Assembly (NCBI GenBank): GCA_015064635.1
Contig: SVRV01000006.1
Location: 31,494-95,493, forward strand
Origin: Oscillospiraceae bacterium
GTDB taxonomy: Bacteria > Bacillota > Clostridia > Oscillospirales > SIG627
DNA length: 64,000 bases
Reading direction: 5' to 3'
Each line of letters opens with the position of its first letter. Within the stretch, counting starts at the first letter, position 1. The position numbers and the translations under genes are program-made. Below, piece after piece: positions 1 to 9,032 of this stretch. The notes under the pieces are model-generated. The model worked only from the letters and a program-made list of their open reading frames with translations. It had not been told where the DNA came from and searched no databases.

Positions 1-1
1 T

Positions 2-496
2 GCCGGCGGTGAGCTTATTAGACTTACTCTGGATACCACACTTATCCGTCCTTTTTACAGCCGTGAATTCACTGTAAGAGGAACAAAGGGAATGTGTGAG
101 GAGAGCAAGCAAAACGTTCATACCTACATTCTGGAAGGAATGGAGGAAGGCGTTTTTGACAATAGGGAAGAATTTTATGCAAAATACGACCATCCTCTTC
201 ATAAAGAGTATGCCGAAATGCAGGCAATGGGTGACCATGGCGGAATAGACTGGCTGGTGCTTCGTGCCTTTGTTGAAAGTGTTAAAAATGGTACAAATAC
301 ACCTATTGACGCGTACGACACAGCCGCTTGGCTTGCCATCGGACCTCTTTCCGAAATGTCGATATCGGGCGGCAATGTATCTGTTGCAATTCCCGACTTC
401 ACAAACGGAAAATGGTTCAGGCGTGAAGAACCGAATATGAGCAAATACTCCCTTGATGTCGTGGTTGAAGACCCCACAACACCTATAAAACCGTAA
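2..496 (+). CDS. GH109-like Gfo/Idh/MocA family protein, C-terminal part
   Basis: The frame is open from base 2, so the 92-496 entry in the ORF track is only the tail of a gene that begins before the window. The visible 164 residues align along their length with the C-terminus of the next gene: GTKGMCEES, HGGIDWLVLRAFVESVKNG and WFRREEPNM are shared almost unchanged. The fragment is therefore the C-terminal alpha/beta domain of a Gfo/Idh/MocA-fold protein. By homology to its neighbour it is probably a GH109-type alpha-N-acetylgalactosaminidase-like enzyme. The NAD-binding and catalytic parts lie outside the window, so activity cannot be judged. The two genes look like a tandem duplication. 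This one is separated from the next by an inverted repeat and a new promoter, so the two are probably transcribed separately. Confidence 0.85.
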   Translation, partial: AGGELIRLTLDTTLIRPFYSREFTVRGTKGMCEESKQNVHTYILEGMEEGVFDNREEFYAKYDHPLHKEYAEMQAMGDHGGIDWLVLRAFVESVKNGTNTPIDAYDTAAWLAIGPLSEMSISGGNVSVAIPDFTNGKWFRREEPNMSKYSLDVVVEDPTTPIKP

Positions 497-499
497 TTA

Positions 500-548
500 T
501 ATGGACAAAACGTTGAACGACAAGTATACTGTCAACGTTTTGTCCATA
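500..548 (+). terminator. Perfect 17-bp inverted repeat, probable terminator
   Basis: TATGGACAAAACGTTGA at 500-516 is repeated as its exact reverse complement at 532-548, with a 15-nt loop, three bases after the stop codon. A second partial copy of the right arm (TTTTGTCCATAA) follows at about 552-563. The stem is not GC-rich and there is no clean T run, so termination is likely but not certain. Confidence 0.5.
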
Positions 549-581
549 ATTGTTTTGTCCATAAAAAGTTGTAATTTCCTA

Positions 582-610
582 TTGCATTTTTTGAAAATAC
601 ATATTATACT
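582..610 (+). promoter_or_regulatory. Sigma-A promoter of the second GH109-like gene
   Basis: TTGCAT (582-587), a 17-nt spacer and TATACT (605-610), 30 nt ahead of the start codon at 641. Confidence 0.6.
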
Positions 611-640
611 TTAATCGAATAAATGATAAGGAGAACTATC

Positions 641-1921
641 ATGAAAGAGAAAATTAAAGTAGGTTACATAGGGCTCGGAAGACGTGGCACAGGAATGCTT
701 CGTTACTGTGTTGCGGAAATGAAGGATGTAGAGGTAAAGTATATTTGCGACCTCAATGAAAACAAAATTGAAAAAATACTTGGAATACTCGCGGAAAAAG
801 AGTATCCGACTCCCAAGACAACAACAAATTATAAAGATATACTCGCCGACGATGAAATCGACGCAGTATTTATTATGACAAGCTGGAATTCAAGAGTAAA
901 GCTTGCAATTGATGCTATGAAGGCGGGCAAGTATGCTGCAATAGAAGTAGGCTGTGCTTTTGATATTTCTGAATGTTATGAGCTCGTTAAGACATATGAG
1001 GAAACAAAGGTTCCCGTTATGATGCTTGAAAACTGCTGCTACGGCAGAGACGAAATGATGACCCTTCGTATGATAAAGGAAGGTCTCTTTGGAGAAATAA
1101 TTCAGGCAAACGGTGCGTATCACCATTACCTCAATCCCGTTGAATTTTTCCAGAAGGATGCCGACGGCAACGTTGTAACAGACCACTACCGTCTTGCAGA
1201 GTATCTCAACCGCAACTGTGAAAACTATCCCACTCATGAGCTTGGTCCCATTTCAAAGTGCCTTGGTATTAACCGTGGAAACAAAATGCTCTCTCTTACA
1301 GCTTTCTCCAGCAAGGCAAGAGGCATTGAGACCTACATGAATGACCATGTAACCCCGGACCATCCTTTTGCAGGAATGAAGTTTAACCAGGGCGACATAA
1401 TCACTACAATAATCAAATGCGCAAACGGTGAGATAATCCATTTGACTCTTGATACAACACTTCCCCGTGCTTTTTACAGCCGAGAGTTTACAATTCGAGG
1501 TACAAAGGGCATGTGTGAAGAAAGCGGAATGGGTAAGCATACATATTATCTTGACGGAATGGAAGAAAACAAGCATTTCGATAACAAGGAAGAGTTTTAC
1601 GAGAAGTATGACCACCCTCTTCACAAAGAATATGTTGAATCGGGAGCAAAGGGCGGTCACGGCGGTATAGACTGGCTTGTTCTTCGTGCCTTTGTTGAAA
1701 GTGTTAAAAACGGAGTTGAGCCTCCTATTGATGCATATGACACAGCGGCATGGCTTGCTATCGGACCTCTTTCCGAAATGTCTATTGCAAACGGAAGTAC
1801 AGCAGTTTCAGTTCCCGACTTCACTAACGGCAGATGGTTCAGACGAGAAGAACCCAACATGGGCAAGTATTCACTGGATGTTGTTATAACAGACCCTGAT
1901 ACACCTATCGATCCCGTATAA
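641..1921 (+). CDS. GH109-like Gfo/Idh/MocA family protein
   Basis: A 426-residue protein. The start at 641 is preferred to the ORF-track start at 623 because AAGGAG lies at 628-633, inside the longer ORF. The N-terminus has a Rossmann motif, GLGRRG (residues 11-16). Two later stretches match what I know of GH109 alpha-N-acetylgalactosaminidases, which use bound NAD+ in a redox-assisted hydrolysis: MLENCCYGRDEMMTLRMIKEGLFGE and NYPTHELGP, where H199 sits at the position of the family's catalytic histidine region. There is no signal peptide, so it should act in the cytoplasm on imported HexNAc-containing sugars. That fits the GH20 operon at 12.9-18.5 kb. It is a tandem paralogue of the preceding gene. 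An ordinary sugar dehydrogenase of the same fold remains possible. Confidence 0.75.
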   Translation: MKEKIKVGYIGLGRRGTGMLRYCVAEMKDVEVKYICDLNENKIEKILGILAEKEYPTPKTTTNYKDILADDEIDAVFIMTSWNSRVKLAIDAMKAGKYAAIEVGCAFDISECYELVKTYEETKVPVMMLENCCYGRDEMMTLRMIKEGLFGEIIQANGAYHHYLNPVEFFQKDADGNVVTDHYRLAEYLNRNCENYPTHELGPISKCLGINRGNKMLSLTAFSSKARGIETYMNDHVTPDHPFAGMKFNQGDIITTIIKCANGEIIHLTLDTTLPRAFYSREFTIRGTKGMCEESGMGKHTYYLDGMEENKHFDNKEEFYEKYDHPLHKEYVESGAKGGHGGIDWLVLRAFVESVKNGVEPPIDAYDTAAWLAIGPLSEMSIANGSTAVSVPDFTNGRWFRREEPNMGKYSLDVVITDPDTPIDPV

Positions 1922-1927
1922 GAAACG

Positions 1928-1962
1928 AATCCGAAGCATGTTACAGTGCTTCGGATTTTTTG
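1928..1962 (+). terminator. Rho-independent terminator
   Basis: An 11-bp stem (AATCCGAAGCA / TGCTTCGGATT) followed by a T run, directly after the stop codon of the GH109-like gene. Confidence 0.85.
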
Positions 1963-2023
1963 TGTAAAGTTACAATAAAAAAAGAAATATTTTGTAATAA
2001 ATTATACATCTTTTTTTAAAAGG

Positions 2024-2052
2024 TTGACATTTTGAAAAAAACAATATATAAT
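2024..2052 (+). promoter_or_regulatory. Consensus sigma-A promoter of the LRR surface protein
   Basis: TTGACA (2024-2029), a 17-nt spacer and TATAAT (2047-2052): a full-consensus promoter about 57 nt before the start codon. It suggests strong constitutive expression. Confidence 0.85.
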
Positions 2053-2108
2053 AACACTATTAAAGTATACACTTCTATAAATTATAAGCAAAAGAAGAGG
2101 TAAAGATT

Positions 2109-5100
2109 ATGACTAAGAGCTTAAAGAAGTTTGCTTGTGGCATTTTGCTTGTTGCTATATTTGCAATGACAGTGCTCACAGCAGTTGCCGATTATTCGGG
2201 AACAGACACAAACATTTCATGGACACTTGATACCTCAAACGGTGTACTTACCATAAGCGGAAGCGGTGCTATGCCCACTTACGCAAAGGGAAGCGCTCCT
2301 TGGTATCAGTACAAGGCAGGTGTAAAGAGCATTGTTGTTCAAAATGGCGTTATAGTAAGCCAAGGTGCTTTTTACGGCATGGAAAATTTGAATAAGATAT
2401 CACTTCCTTATGTAGGTAACGGAAGCACAGCTACATATTTTGGATATGTTTTCGGAGCAGAAAACTATTTCCAGAACGAAACCTATGTTCCCGCAAGCCT
2501 TAAAACAGTTGAGATAACAGGCTCTACTGCAATTGCGGCATATGCGTTTAACAACGTATCAGGTGTTGAAAAGATAGTTATTGCTGACACAGTTACAACT
2601 ATTGGAGAATGTGCATTCAAGGATTGTTCTTCTGCTAAGTATATAGTACTCGGAAGCGGAACAACTTCGGTTGGAAAAAATGCTTTCCAGAGATGCGATT
2701 CAATTGTTTATACTTTCTTCAACGGTACTTCAACCGGTTGGACAAATGTAACAGTTGATGCTACAAACTCTATTTCACCCGTATTCCTTGGTGCAGGTAC
2801 ACTTGCGGTAACTCCCGCAACGAAGACTGCGTATTCACTCAGCGAAAAGCTTGACCTCACCGGAATGAAGGTTACCTTTGCAGAGGTTGACGTAACAGAA
2901 AATGTTGAGGTTATAGCTCCCGATATGACAACTATCGGAACGAAGCTTGTTCAGGTTGTATTCGGAAACAAGAGCGCATATTTTAACATTACAGTTTCAT
3001 CAAACGGCGAGTCGGGTGTTTCCGGTGTACTTACATGGTCTGTTAACGCAGCGGCAGGCACTCTTACCATCAGCGGTAACGGAATGATGGACAACTACAC
3101 ACTTGAGACTATGGCTCCTTGGTATGCATACAGAAATTCCATTACAACCGTAAACGTTTCTGAGGGTGTTACATCCGTTGGTGCGTATGCATTCTACGGA
3201 CTTACAAAGGTAACAGCAATTACACTTCCCGCAACAGTTGAGAGTGTTGATTATGCTGCATTTGAAAACTGTTCAGCACTTTCAAATCTTACCATTGCAA
3301 ATACATCGGCAGTTGTTGACGGCACAGCATTCAGAAATTGTACAGCGCTTTATGCAACTTCTGGAAACGCAACATATGCTAAGGTTTCCGGAAATGCAAA
3401 CTATGCTCTTATAAGCGTAGATAAGACTGCAACTTCATTTACAATCCCCGCTACAACAGTTGTTATTGCAGAGGGTGCATTTGAAAACAGTGTAATTACA
3501 ACAGTTACCGTTCCCGACAGTGTTATTACAGTTGGTGACAGTGCTTTCGCTTCAGCTGCTCTTACTTCTGCTACACTTGGTGCAGGAGTTAAATACATCG
3601 GCAACTACGCTTTCGTAGATTGTGCATCTCTTTCAGAAATCACATTTAATGCTGTTCCGAATTTCGTTGGTGCAGGCGCATTCGCCGCAACCAAGGTTGC
3701 AGGAACCGTTTCAAACGGTGCTGTATATCTCGGCACAGCGGATAACGCATACGCAATTCTTTGGAAGGCAGAAGATACAGAGTGTACAAGCGTAGCTGTT
3801 AATGCTTCCACAAAGGTTATTGCATCACTGGCATTTGCAAATTGCAAGGCGCTCGAAGCTGTCCAGCTTCCCGAAGGACTTCTTCACATAGGAGACAGTG
3901 CATTTAATACTTGTACAGCTCTTTACAGTGTACAGATGCCCTCAACTCTCCTTACGGTTGGAGATGCTGCATTCAAGGGATGTACAGCACTTGCAAACGT
4001 TGATTTCTCAGAATCTCTTGAAATTATCGGAAACAGCGCTTTCAGAGGCACTGCTATTACAACAGCAGTAATCGGTGCAAGCGTTGAAAACGTTGGCTAT
4101 AATGCATTCAGAGATTGTACAGCTCTTAAGACTCTTGTTTACAACGCCGGCGGTATAGGATATAAGACATTTGCTAACTGTACTTCTCTTTCAGAGGTTT
4201 ATCTCGCTGATACAGTTCTTTCACTTGGAGAATATGCATTCAGCGGTTGTGCAGCACTCAAAACAGTTGCGATCCCCGATACCACAGGTACAATTGAGTT
4301 CGGTGCTCTCTACGGATGTGATGCGATTGAAAATATTGCTCTTCCTTACGTTGGAGAAAAGGCTAACGGTACAAATAAGTCATTTGCTTATATATTTGGA
4401 ATGACAGCTCCCAAGAGCCTTAATATGGTACTTATTGGTTCTAACATTCCCGACAATGCATTTGACGGTATTGAATCAATTGAAACTCTTATAATCGATA
4501 AAACAACTACAACTATTGGAACCTCAGCTTTTGATGTAGCTCCCGCAAAGGTTTATTACCTTGGTTCAGCGGAGGAGTGGTCAAGAGTAACAAATTCTGC
4601 TTCACTTTCTAACGTTGAGTTTGCAAATTCGGAGTTCGATCTTGATTCTCTCAAGGAAACCTACGAGCCTGGTGAAGTTCTTGACAGAGTTAACTTCGTG
4701 GCAACACTCGGCACAACCGATGTTACAGCACTTCTCAGATTTGTTTCTAACCCCGTAACAAGTGAAGCCCCTGTACTTCCCGCAAAGCTTGGTTCACTTG
4801 TACAGAACTTCAAAGCACAGATAATCAAGGATGTTGAATTTACAAATTACAGCCTTCTTCTTGAAGGAAGCATCGGTGTTAAGTTCTATGTTAAGCTCAG
4901 CGAGTTTATCATAGACGATATCGACAACACAAAGGCTACAGTTGATTACTACGGTTCAACACACGATGTAGAACTTGTAAAGGCAGAAAACACTGTTGAC
5001 GGTGCTCTTTACACAGTTAAGTTCTATGTTGCCGCAAAGGAAATGAATCAGCCTATCACTCTTATAATAACAACACCCAATGTAACAGAGTCTATTACAA

Positions 5101-5723
5101 GAACTGTTAAGGATTATGTTGATTATGTAAACGAAAATCCCGCTGATTACGCTTCTTGTATCACACTTATCAACGAAATGTACAACTACGGTGAATACTC
5201 AAGAAGCTACTTCGAAAAGGCTGAAATCACTCCCAATCCCGACCTTTCAAACGTTGAAGTAACAATTTCTAATAGCTATACACCTATCAAGAAGGGCAAC
5301 GTGAGCGGTATCACCCTCAATTCATCCAGCTTACTTCTTGAAAGTAATACAACAGTTCGTCACTACTTCAAGCTCGCTGACGGTGCATCAATTTCTGATT
5401 ACACCTTCACAGTAAACGGAGCAAGAGTAACACCTGTTGAAAAGGACGGACTCTACTACATTGAGGTTAATAACATTATTGCAAGATCTCTCGGCAAGCT
5501 TGATAAGACAGTAGTTTCATCTGCAACCGAGTCCATGACAATAACATATTCACCTCTTAGCTACGTAAAGCTTGCTCTTGAAAACCGTGCAGAAAGCGAT
5601 CCCGCTCTTGCAAATCTTGTTAAGGCACTTTACAAGTACTATGTAGCGGCATCTGATTACTTCGCAGATATAACAGACGAAGTAGAACCCAGCGAAGACG
5701 AATCCAAGCCTTCAATCTGGTAA
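2109..5723 (+). CDS. Secreted BspA-type leucine-rich-repeat protein
   Basis: A 1204-residue exported protein. Residues 1-27 form a typical signal peptide (KK, then a hydrophobic core, then an A-V-A cleavage region). Next come repeats built as ITTVNVSEGVTSVGAYAFYG / LTAITLPATVESVDYAAFENC, the BspA/LRR_5 signature (I..GAF..C..L..I..P..V). They occur in two blocks, about residues 30-210 and 310-860. Between them, at about 235-300, is a bacterial Ig-like module (AYSLSEKLDLTGMKVTF). The last 300 residues are two beta-rich modules of unknown family. I see no LPXTG, SLH or transmembrane anchor; the acidic tail simply ends in SKPSIW, so it is either released or held by an unknown C-terminal module. 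BspA-like proteins are known for adhesion to host or bacterial surfaces. The binding partner here is unknown. AAGAAGAGG precedes the start. Confidence 0.85.
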   Translation: MTKSLKKFACGILLVAIFAMTVLTAVADYSGTDTNISWTLDTSNGVLTISGSGAMPTYAKGSAPWYQYKAGVKSIVVQNGVIVSQGAFYGMENLNKISLPYVGNGSTATYFGYVFGAENYFQNETYVPASLKTVEITGSTAIAAYAFNNVSGVEKIVIADTVTTIGECAFKDCSSAKYIVLGSGTTSVGKNAFQRCDSIVYTFFNGTSTGWTNVTVDATNSISPVFLGAGTLAVTPATKTAYSLSEKLDLTGMKVTFAEVDVTENVEVIAPDMTTIGTKLVQVVFGNKSAYFNITVSSNGESGVSGVLTWSVNAAAGTLTISGNGMMDNYTLETMAPWYAYRNSITTVNVSEGVTSVGAYAFYGLTKVTAITLPATVESVDYAAFENCSALSNLTIANTSAVVDGTAFRNCTALYATSGNATYAKVSGNANYALISVDKTATSFTIPATTVVIAEGAFENSVITTVTVPDSVITVGDSAFASAALTSATLGAGVKYIGNYAFVDCASLSEITFNAVPNFVGAGAFAATKVAGTVSNGAVYLGTADNAYAILWKAEDTECTSVAVNASTKVIASLAFANCKALEAVQLPEGLLHIGDSAFNTCTALYSVQMPSTLLTVGDAAFKGCTALANVDFSESLEIIGNSAFRGTAITTAVIGASVENVGYNAFRDCTALKTLVYNAGGIGYKTFANCTSLSEVYLADTVLSLGEYAFSGCAALKTVAIPDTTGTIEFGALYGCDAIENIALPYVGEKANGTNKSFAYIFGMTAPKSLNMVLIGSNIPDNAFDGIESIETLIIDKTTTTIGTSAFDVAPAKVYYLGSAEEWSRVTNSASLSNVEFANSEFDLDSLKETYEPGEVLDRVNFVATLGTTDVTALLRFVSNPVTSEAPVLPAKLGSLVQNFKAQIIKDVEFTNYSLLLEGSIGVKFYVKLSEFIIDDIDNTKATVDYYGSTHDVELVKAENTVDGALYTVKFYVAAKEMNQPITLIITTPNVTESITRTVKDYVDYVNENPADYASCITLINEMYNYGEYSRSYFEKAEITPNPDLSNVEVTISNSYTPIKKGNVSGITLNSSSLLLESNTTVRHYFKLADGASISDYTFTVNGARVTPVEKDGLYYIEVNNIIARSLGKLDKTVVSSATESMTITYSPLSYVKLALENRAESDPALANLVKALYKYYVAASDYFADITDEVEPSEDESKPSIW

Positions 5724-5742
5724 GAATCAAACAGTAAGATTT

Positions 5743-5778
5743 AAAAAACCGGACTTTTTGTCCGGTTTTTTAATTTTT
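5743..5778 (+). terminator. Rho-independent terminator
   Basis: AAAAAACCGGA / TCCGGTTTTTT, an 11-bp stem with a 7-nt loop and a long T run, after the LRR protein. Confidence 0.9.
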
Positions 5779-5791
5779 TTTGAAGAACCTA

Positions 5792-5820
5792 TTGCATATT
5801 GTCGAAATGTATGTTATAAT
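5792..5820 (+). promoter_or_regulatory. Promoter of the glycine riboswitch and symporter
   Basis: TTGCAT (5792-5797), a 17-nt spacer and TATAAT (5815-5820), just ahead of the riboswitch. Confidence 0.7.
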
Positions 5821-5854
5821 GCAATGTAAAATTTAATACCCATTGAAGTGTGCG

Positions 5855-5957
5855 GAACGAAAGAACCGTTCACCGAGGGGACTCTGGAGAATCTCATTTA
5901 TTTGAGTGCCGAAGGTGCAAGGTGAAATACCGAATCTCTCAGGCAAAAGGATAGAGT
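5855..5957 (+). promoter_or_regulatory. Glycine riboswitch (gcvT motif)
   Basis: The 5' leader of the symporter contains the conserved glycine-aptamer core: GGAGAATCTC at 5887-5896, GCCGAAGGTGCAA at 5908-5920, and CTCTCAGGCAAAAGGATAGAG at 5936-5956. The region upstream (GAACGAAAGAACCGTTCACCGAGGGG) may be a degenerate first aptamer or a closing helix, so this is one full aptamer rather than a clear tandem pair. A weak hairpin with a T6 loop follows at about 5963-5990. The leader then runs 85 nt to the start codon. Whether glycine turns the gene on or off cannot be read by eye. Confidence 0.85.
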
Positions 5958-6044
5958 AAAAGCATAAACACTTTTTTGTGTTATGTCATTTTCCGGAGTT
6001 GCTGTTTTACAGTAACTTTATTTTTATTTTAGGAGGTCTTCTAA

Positions 6045-7463
6045 ATGGAAGAAAAACTTTTAGGTATTGTGGCGAAAGCCAATTCCTTTCTTGCGGATTA
6101 TATTCTTATAATCCTTTTGGTAGGAACAGGCTTGTTCTTCACATTCAAAACAAAATTTGTACAGATTCGTTGTTTTGGCGAAGGTATGAAAAAGGTGTTT
6201 GGGAACATAAAGTTATCCGGTGGTAAACAGTCCGGAGGACTCAGCTCCTTCCAGGCACTTGCAACAGCTATTGCAGCTCAGGTAGGTACCGGTAATATCG
6301 TTGGTGCTTCGGGTGCTATTCTTGTTGGTGGTCCCGGTGCGATTTTCTGGATGTGGGTAATCGCATTTCTTGGAATGGCAACTATTTACGCAGAGGCAAC
6401 TCTTGCTCAGGAAACACGTGAAGTGGATGCGAACGGTGAGGTACACGGCGGTCCTGTTTACTACATGAAGAAGGCATTCAAAGGCGGATTTGGCAAATTC
6501 CTTGCTGTATTCTTCTCAATAGCAACAATTCTTGCTCTCGGCTTTATGGGTACCATGGTTCAGTCAAATTCAATTGCTGAATCTTGTAACACTGCTTTCG
6601 GTGTTCCCGGTTGGGTAGTAGGTCTTATCCTTGCAATTGTTTCCGCATTTATTTTCCTTGGCGGTATTCAGAGAATTGCTTCGGTTACAGAGAAGCTTGT
6701 TCCGATAATGGCATGTATATTCCTTCTTGGCGGTTTTGCAGTGCTTGCCGTTAACATTAAGTATGTGCCCACAACCTTCGGACTCATATTCAAATATGCT
6801 TTCACTCCCGATGCTCTTATCGGCGGTGGAATCGGTTATGCGCTTAAAACAGCAATCAGCCAGGGTGCAAAAAGAGGACTTTTCTCCAACGAAGCAGGTA
6901 TGGGTTCAACTCCTCATGCACATGCTCAGGCTAAGGTTGAAAAACCCCACGACCAGGGTGTAGTTGCCATGGTTGGTGTGTTTATTGACACATTTGTTGT
7001 ACTTACTGTGACTGCTCTTGTTGTAATTACTATGCTTTATGCAAAAGACGGTGCTGTCCTCAACGGACTTACAGAGGATGCGTATATTTCCGCAACTTCC
7101 GGTGATGCGGCAATTGTATCCAAAACAAGTGCAATGCAGATGGCGATAGGTTCCGCATTTGGAACAAACTTCGGTAATATCTTTGTAGCTATTTGTTTGC
7201 TTTTCTTTGCATATTCCACTGTTATCGGATGGAACTTCTTTGGTAAAGTAAATGTTCAATATCTTTTCAAGAATTCAAAGATTGCAGTTGCTGTTTACTC
7301 AATAATCGCAATAGTGTTTATTTTCCTTGGTACTCTCGTTTCTAATAATCTTGTTTGGGAAATGACCGACTTCTTTAACTACCTGATGGTTCTTCCTAAC
7401 GTTATAGCACTTATAGCACTTTGGAAGATAGTTGTAAAAAACTCAAAGAGCAATAAGAAATAA
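6045..7463 (+). CDS. Sodium:alanine/glycine symporter (AGCS family)
   Basis: A 472-residue polytopic membrane protein that imports alanine or glycine with Na+. Family hallmarks are visible: GGLSSFQALATAIAAQVGTGNIVGASGAI near residue 65, GGPVYYMKKAF near 140, and AISQGAKRGLFSNEAGMGSTPHAHA near 270. Length is normal for the family, and about 10-11 hydrophobic segments can be seen. AGGAGG at 6031-6036 sets the start. The glycine riboswitch in its leader is direct support for glycine as the physiological substrate. It is a single-gene unit bounded by its own promoter and terminator. Confidence 0.93.
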   Translation: MEEKLLGIVAKANSFLADYILIILLVGTGLFFTFKTKFVQIRCFGEGMKKVFGNIKLSGGKQSGGLSSFQALATAIAAQVGTGNIVGASGAILVGGPGAIFWMWVIAFLGMATIYAEATLAQETREVDANGEVHGGPVYYMKKAFKGGFGKFLAVFFSIATILALGFMGTMVQSNSIAESCNTAFGVPGWVVGLILAIVSAFIFLGGIQRIASVTEKLVPIMACIFLLGGFAVLAVNIKYVPTTFGLIFKYAFTPDALIGGGIGYALKTAISQGAKRGLFSNEAGMGSTPHAHAQAKVEKPHDQGVVAMVGVFIDTFVVLTVTALVVITMLYAKDGAVLNGLTEDAYISATSGDAAIVSKTSAMQMAIGSAFGTNFGNIFVAICLLFFAYSTVIGWNFFGKVNVQYLFKNSKIAVAVYSIIAIVFIFLGTLVSNNLVWEMTDFFNYLMVLPNVIALIALWKIVVKNSKSNKK

Positions 7464-7471
7464 ATATAAGC

Positions 7472-7504
7472 AAATATGGAGCCGATTAAGGCTCCATATT
7501 TTTT
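7472..7504 (+). terminator. Rho-independent terminator
   Basis: AAATATGGAGCC / GGCTCCATATTT, a 12-bp stem with a 6-nt loop and a short T run, after the symporter. Confidence 0.85.
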
Positions 7505-7512
7505 GAATATGA

Positions 7513-7541
7513 TTGACTTTGAAGGCTTGTGGTATTATAAT
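7513..7541 (+). promoter_or_regulatory. Sigma-A promoter
   Basis: TTGACT (7513-7518), a 17-nt spacer and TATAAT (7536-7541). It drives the oxidoreductase-PHP gene pair. Confidence 0.75.
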
Positions 7542-7560
7542 ATAAGAAAGGAGTGATTAT

Positions 7561-8142
7561 TTGAAAAAGCTTACCTTTATCAACGCTTGTGTCAGAGAAG
7601 AAGAATCACGCACGCTCACAATTGCAAAGCCCCTTATGGAAGAGCTGAAAAAGCGCTATGAAATAACCGAAATAAAGCTGTCACGCTCAACGCTTTCTCC
7701 TATTACTTTGCCGCTTTACAAAGAAAGAGGAACAAAAGGATTGTCAGATGAGGATTTAAAGAACGGACGTCTTGTGGCGGAGGCTGACAGAATAGTTATT
7801 GCCGCACCCTTTTGGGATATGGGGATACCTTCAATACTTAAGACCTTCATTGAACATATTTCCGCACCCGACTTGACATTCTGCAATAATACGGACGGAA
7901 GCACAAGAGGAAACTGCAAAGCAGAAAAGTTACTCTATATTACGACAAGAGGCATGGAGATAGAAACAGGTTCTCCTCTTGAGCAAGGCTCTTCCTACCT
8001 TAAGGCACTTTCGTGGCTTTGGGGACTTGGAGACGTTATAACAGTGGCGGTGCAGGGCACGGACGTAAATGATGCCGAAACCACGAATAATCGCATTTCA
8101 GAAGCTATAAAATATGGAATTGAAATTTGCAAGGAGTTTTAA
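7561..8142 (+). CDS. Flavodoxin-fold NAD(P)H:quinone/azo oxidoreductase
   Basis: A 193-residue cytoplasmic protein of the flavodoxin-like-fold NAD(P)H dehydrogenase family (AzoR/AcpD group, FMN-dependent). The N-terminal strand and turn, FINACVREEESRTLTIA, takes the FMN-phosphate loop position. The core motif APFWDMGIPSILKTFIEH is the usual P-x-W-N-x-G-x-P-x-x-L-K equivalent. TTG is used as start, set by AAAGGAG at 7547-7553. The next gene starts 2 nt after its stop, so the two are co-transcribed. The true electron acceptor is not predictable. Confidence 0.8.
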   Translation: MKKLTFINACVREEESRTLTIAKPLMEELKKRYEITEIKLSRSTLSPITLPLYKERGTKGLSDEDLKNGRLVAEADRIVIAAPFWDMGIPSILKTFIEHISAPDLTFCNNTDGSTRGNCKAEKLLYITTRGMEIETGSPLEQGSSYLKALSWLWGLGDVITVAVQGTDVNDAETTNNRISEAIKYGIEICKEF

Positions 8143-8144
8143 AA

Positions 8145-8942
8145 ATGAAATTTGTAATTGACCACGATTTGCACATTCACTCGCAATATTCAAACTGTTC
8201 ATCCGACCCTGAACAGAACAACGAAAGAATACTTAAATATGCAAAGGATAACGGACTTAAGAAAATCTGCCTTACCGACCACCTTTGGGACGAAAACTTA
8301 CCTTGTGATTTTGACGGATATCAGGAATCCTGCTTTAAGAAAATATCAAAAGCACTTCCCATCCCGAAGGATGACGAAGTGGAATTTCTCTTTGGTTGTG
8401 AGACCGAAATGGACTGGCAGAATATGATAGGCTTGTCATACAAGCTGTACGATACCTTTGATTTTATCATCGTCCCTATCAATCATCTTCATCTCACTCC
8501 ATTTACAAGACGTGTCGAGGATGATGAAACGGAGAGAAGAATTGACCTTTTCTACCGTCGCTTTGACAGACTTTTATGCTCTGACTTGCCTTTCGGCAAG
8601 GTCGGTCTTGCACATCCCACGTGCTCGCTTATGGCAAGAGACCTTGAGCAATCAAATGAAATGCTTGAAAAAATGGATAAAAATGTACTTCGAGAGCTTT
8701 ATACGAGAGCACAGAAAAAGAACCTCGGTATAGAAATAAACGAGAGTACCCTCAAATTTGATGACAGACGTCGCGCGCTTTATATTGAACATATGACTGT
8801 TGCAAAGGATTGCGGTTGTAAGTTTTATCTTGGAAGTGATGCTCATCATCCTGTAAGCTTTGATAACAGCATTAAGAATTTTGAAAATGCAATTGAGCTT
8901 CTTGGACTTACAGAGGACGATAAATTTGATTTTGCAAAATAA
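8145..8942 (+). CDS. PHP-domain phosphoesterase
   Basis: A 265-residue protein. The start at 8145 is chosen because AAGGAG (8131-8136) lies inside the longer TTG-initiated ORF at 8127. It carries the metal ligands of the PHP domain: DLHIHSQYS near residue 8, CLTDHLWD near 44, a central GCETEMD, INHLHL, and a final GSDAHHP. This resembles HisK-type histidinol-phosphate phosphatases and other PHP hydrolases. No other his gene is nearby, so a histidine role is not supported; another phosphate ester is as likely. It is the second gene of a two-gene operon. Confidence 0.8.
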   Translation: MKFVIDHDLHIHSQYSNCSSDPEQNNERILKYAKDNGLKKICLTDHLWDENLPCDFDGYQESCFKKISKALPIPKDDEVEFLFGCETEMDWQNMIGLSYKLYDTFDFIIVPINHLHLTPFTRRVEDDETERRIDLFYRRFDRLLCSDLPFGKVGLAHPTCSLMARDLEQSNEMLEKMDKNVLRELYTRAQKKNLGIEINESTLKFDDRRRALYIEHMTVAKDCGCKFYLGSDAHHPVSFDNSIKNFENAIELLGLTEDDKFDFAK

Positions 8943-8952
8943 ATAACAATTG

Positions 8953-8981
8953 TTGACAAATTGATACATGCATGTTAAAAT
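8953..8981 (+). promoter_or_regulatory. Sigma-A promoter of the NSS symporter
   Basis: TTGACA (8953-8958), a 17-nt spacer and TAAAAT (8976-8981). Confidence 0.75.
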
Positions 8982-9032
8982 AATATTAACATAATAGTCG
9001 GTACTATTCCGACTTAAAATAGGAGAAAGATT

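Noticed and set aside
7561-8942. PHP protein as histidinol-phosphatase HisK
   Set aside because: The PHP motifs fit, but no his gene is nearby and specificity cannot be read from the motifs.
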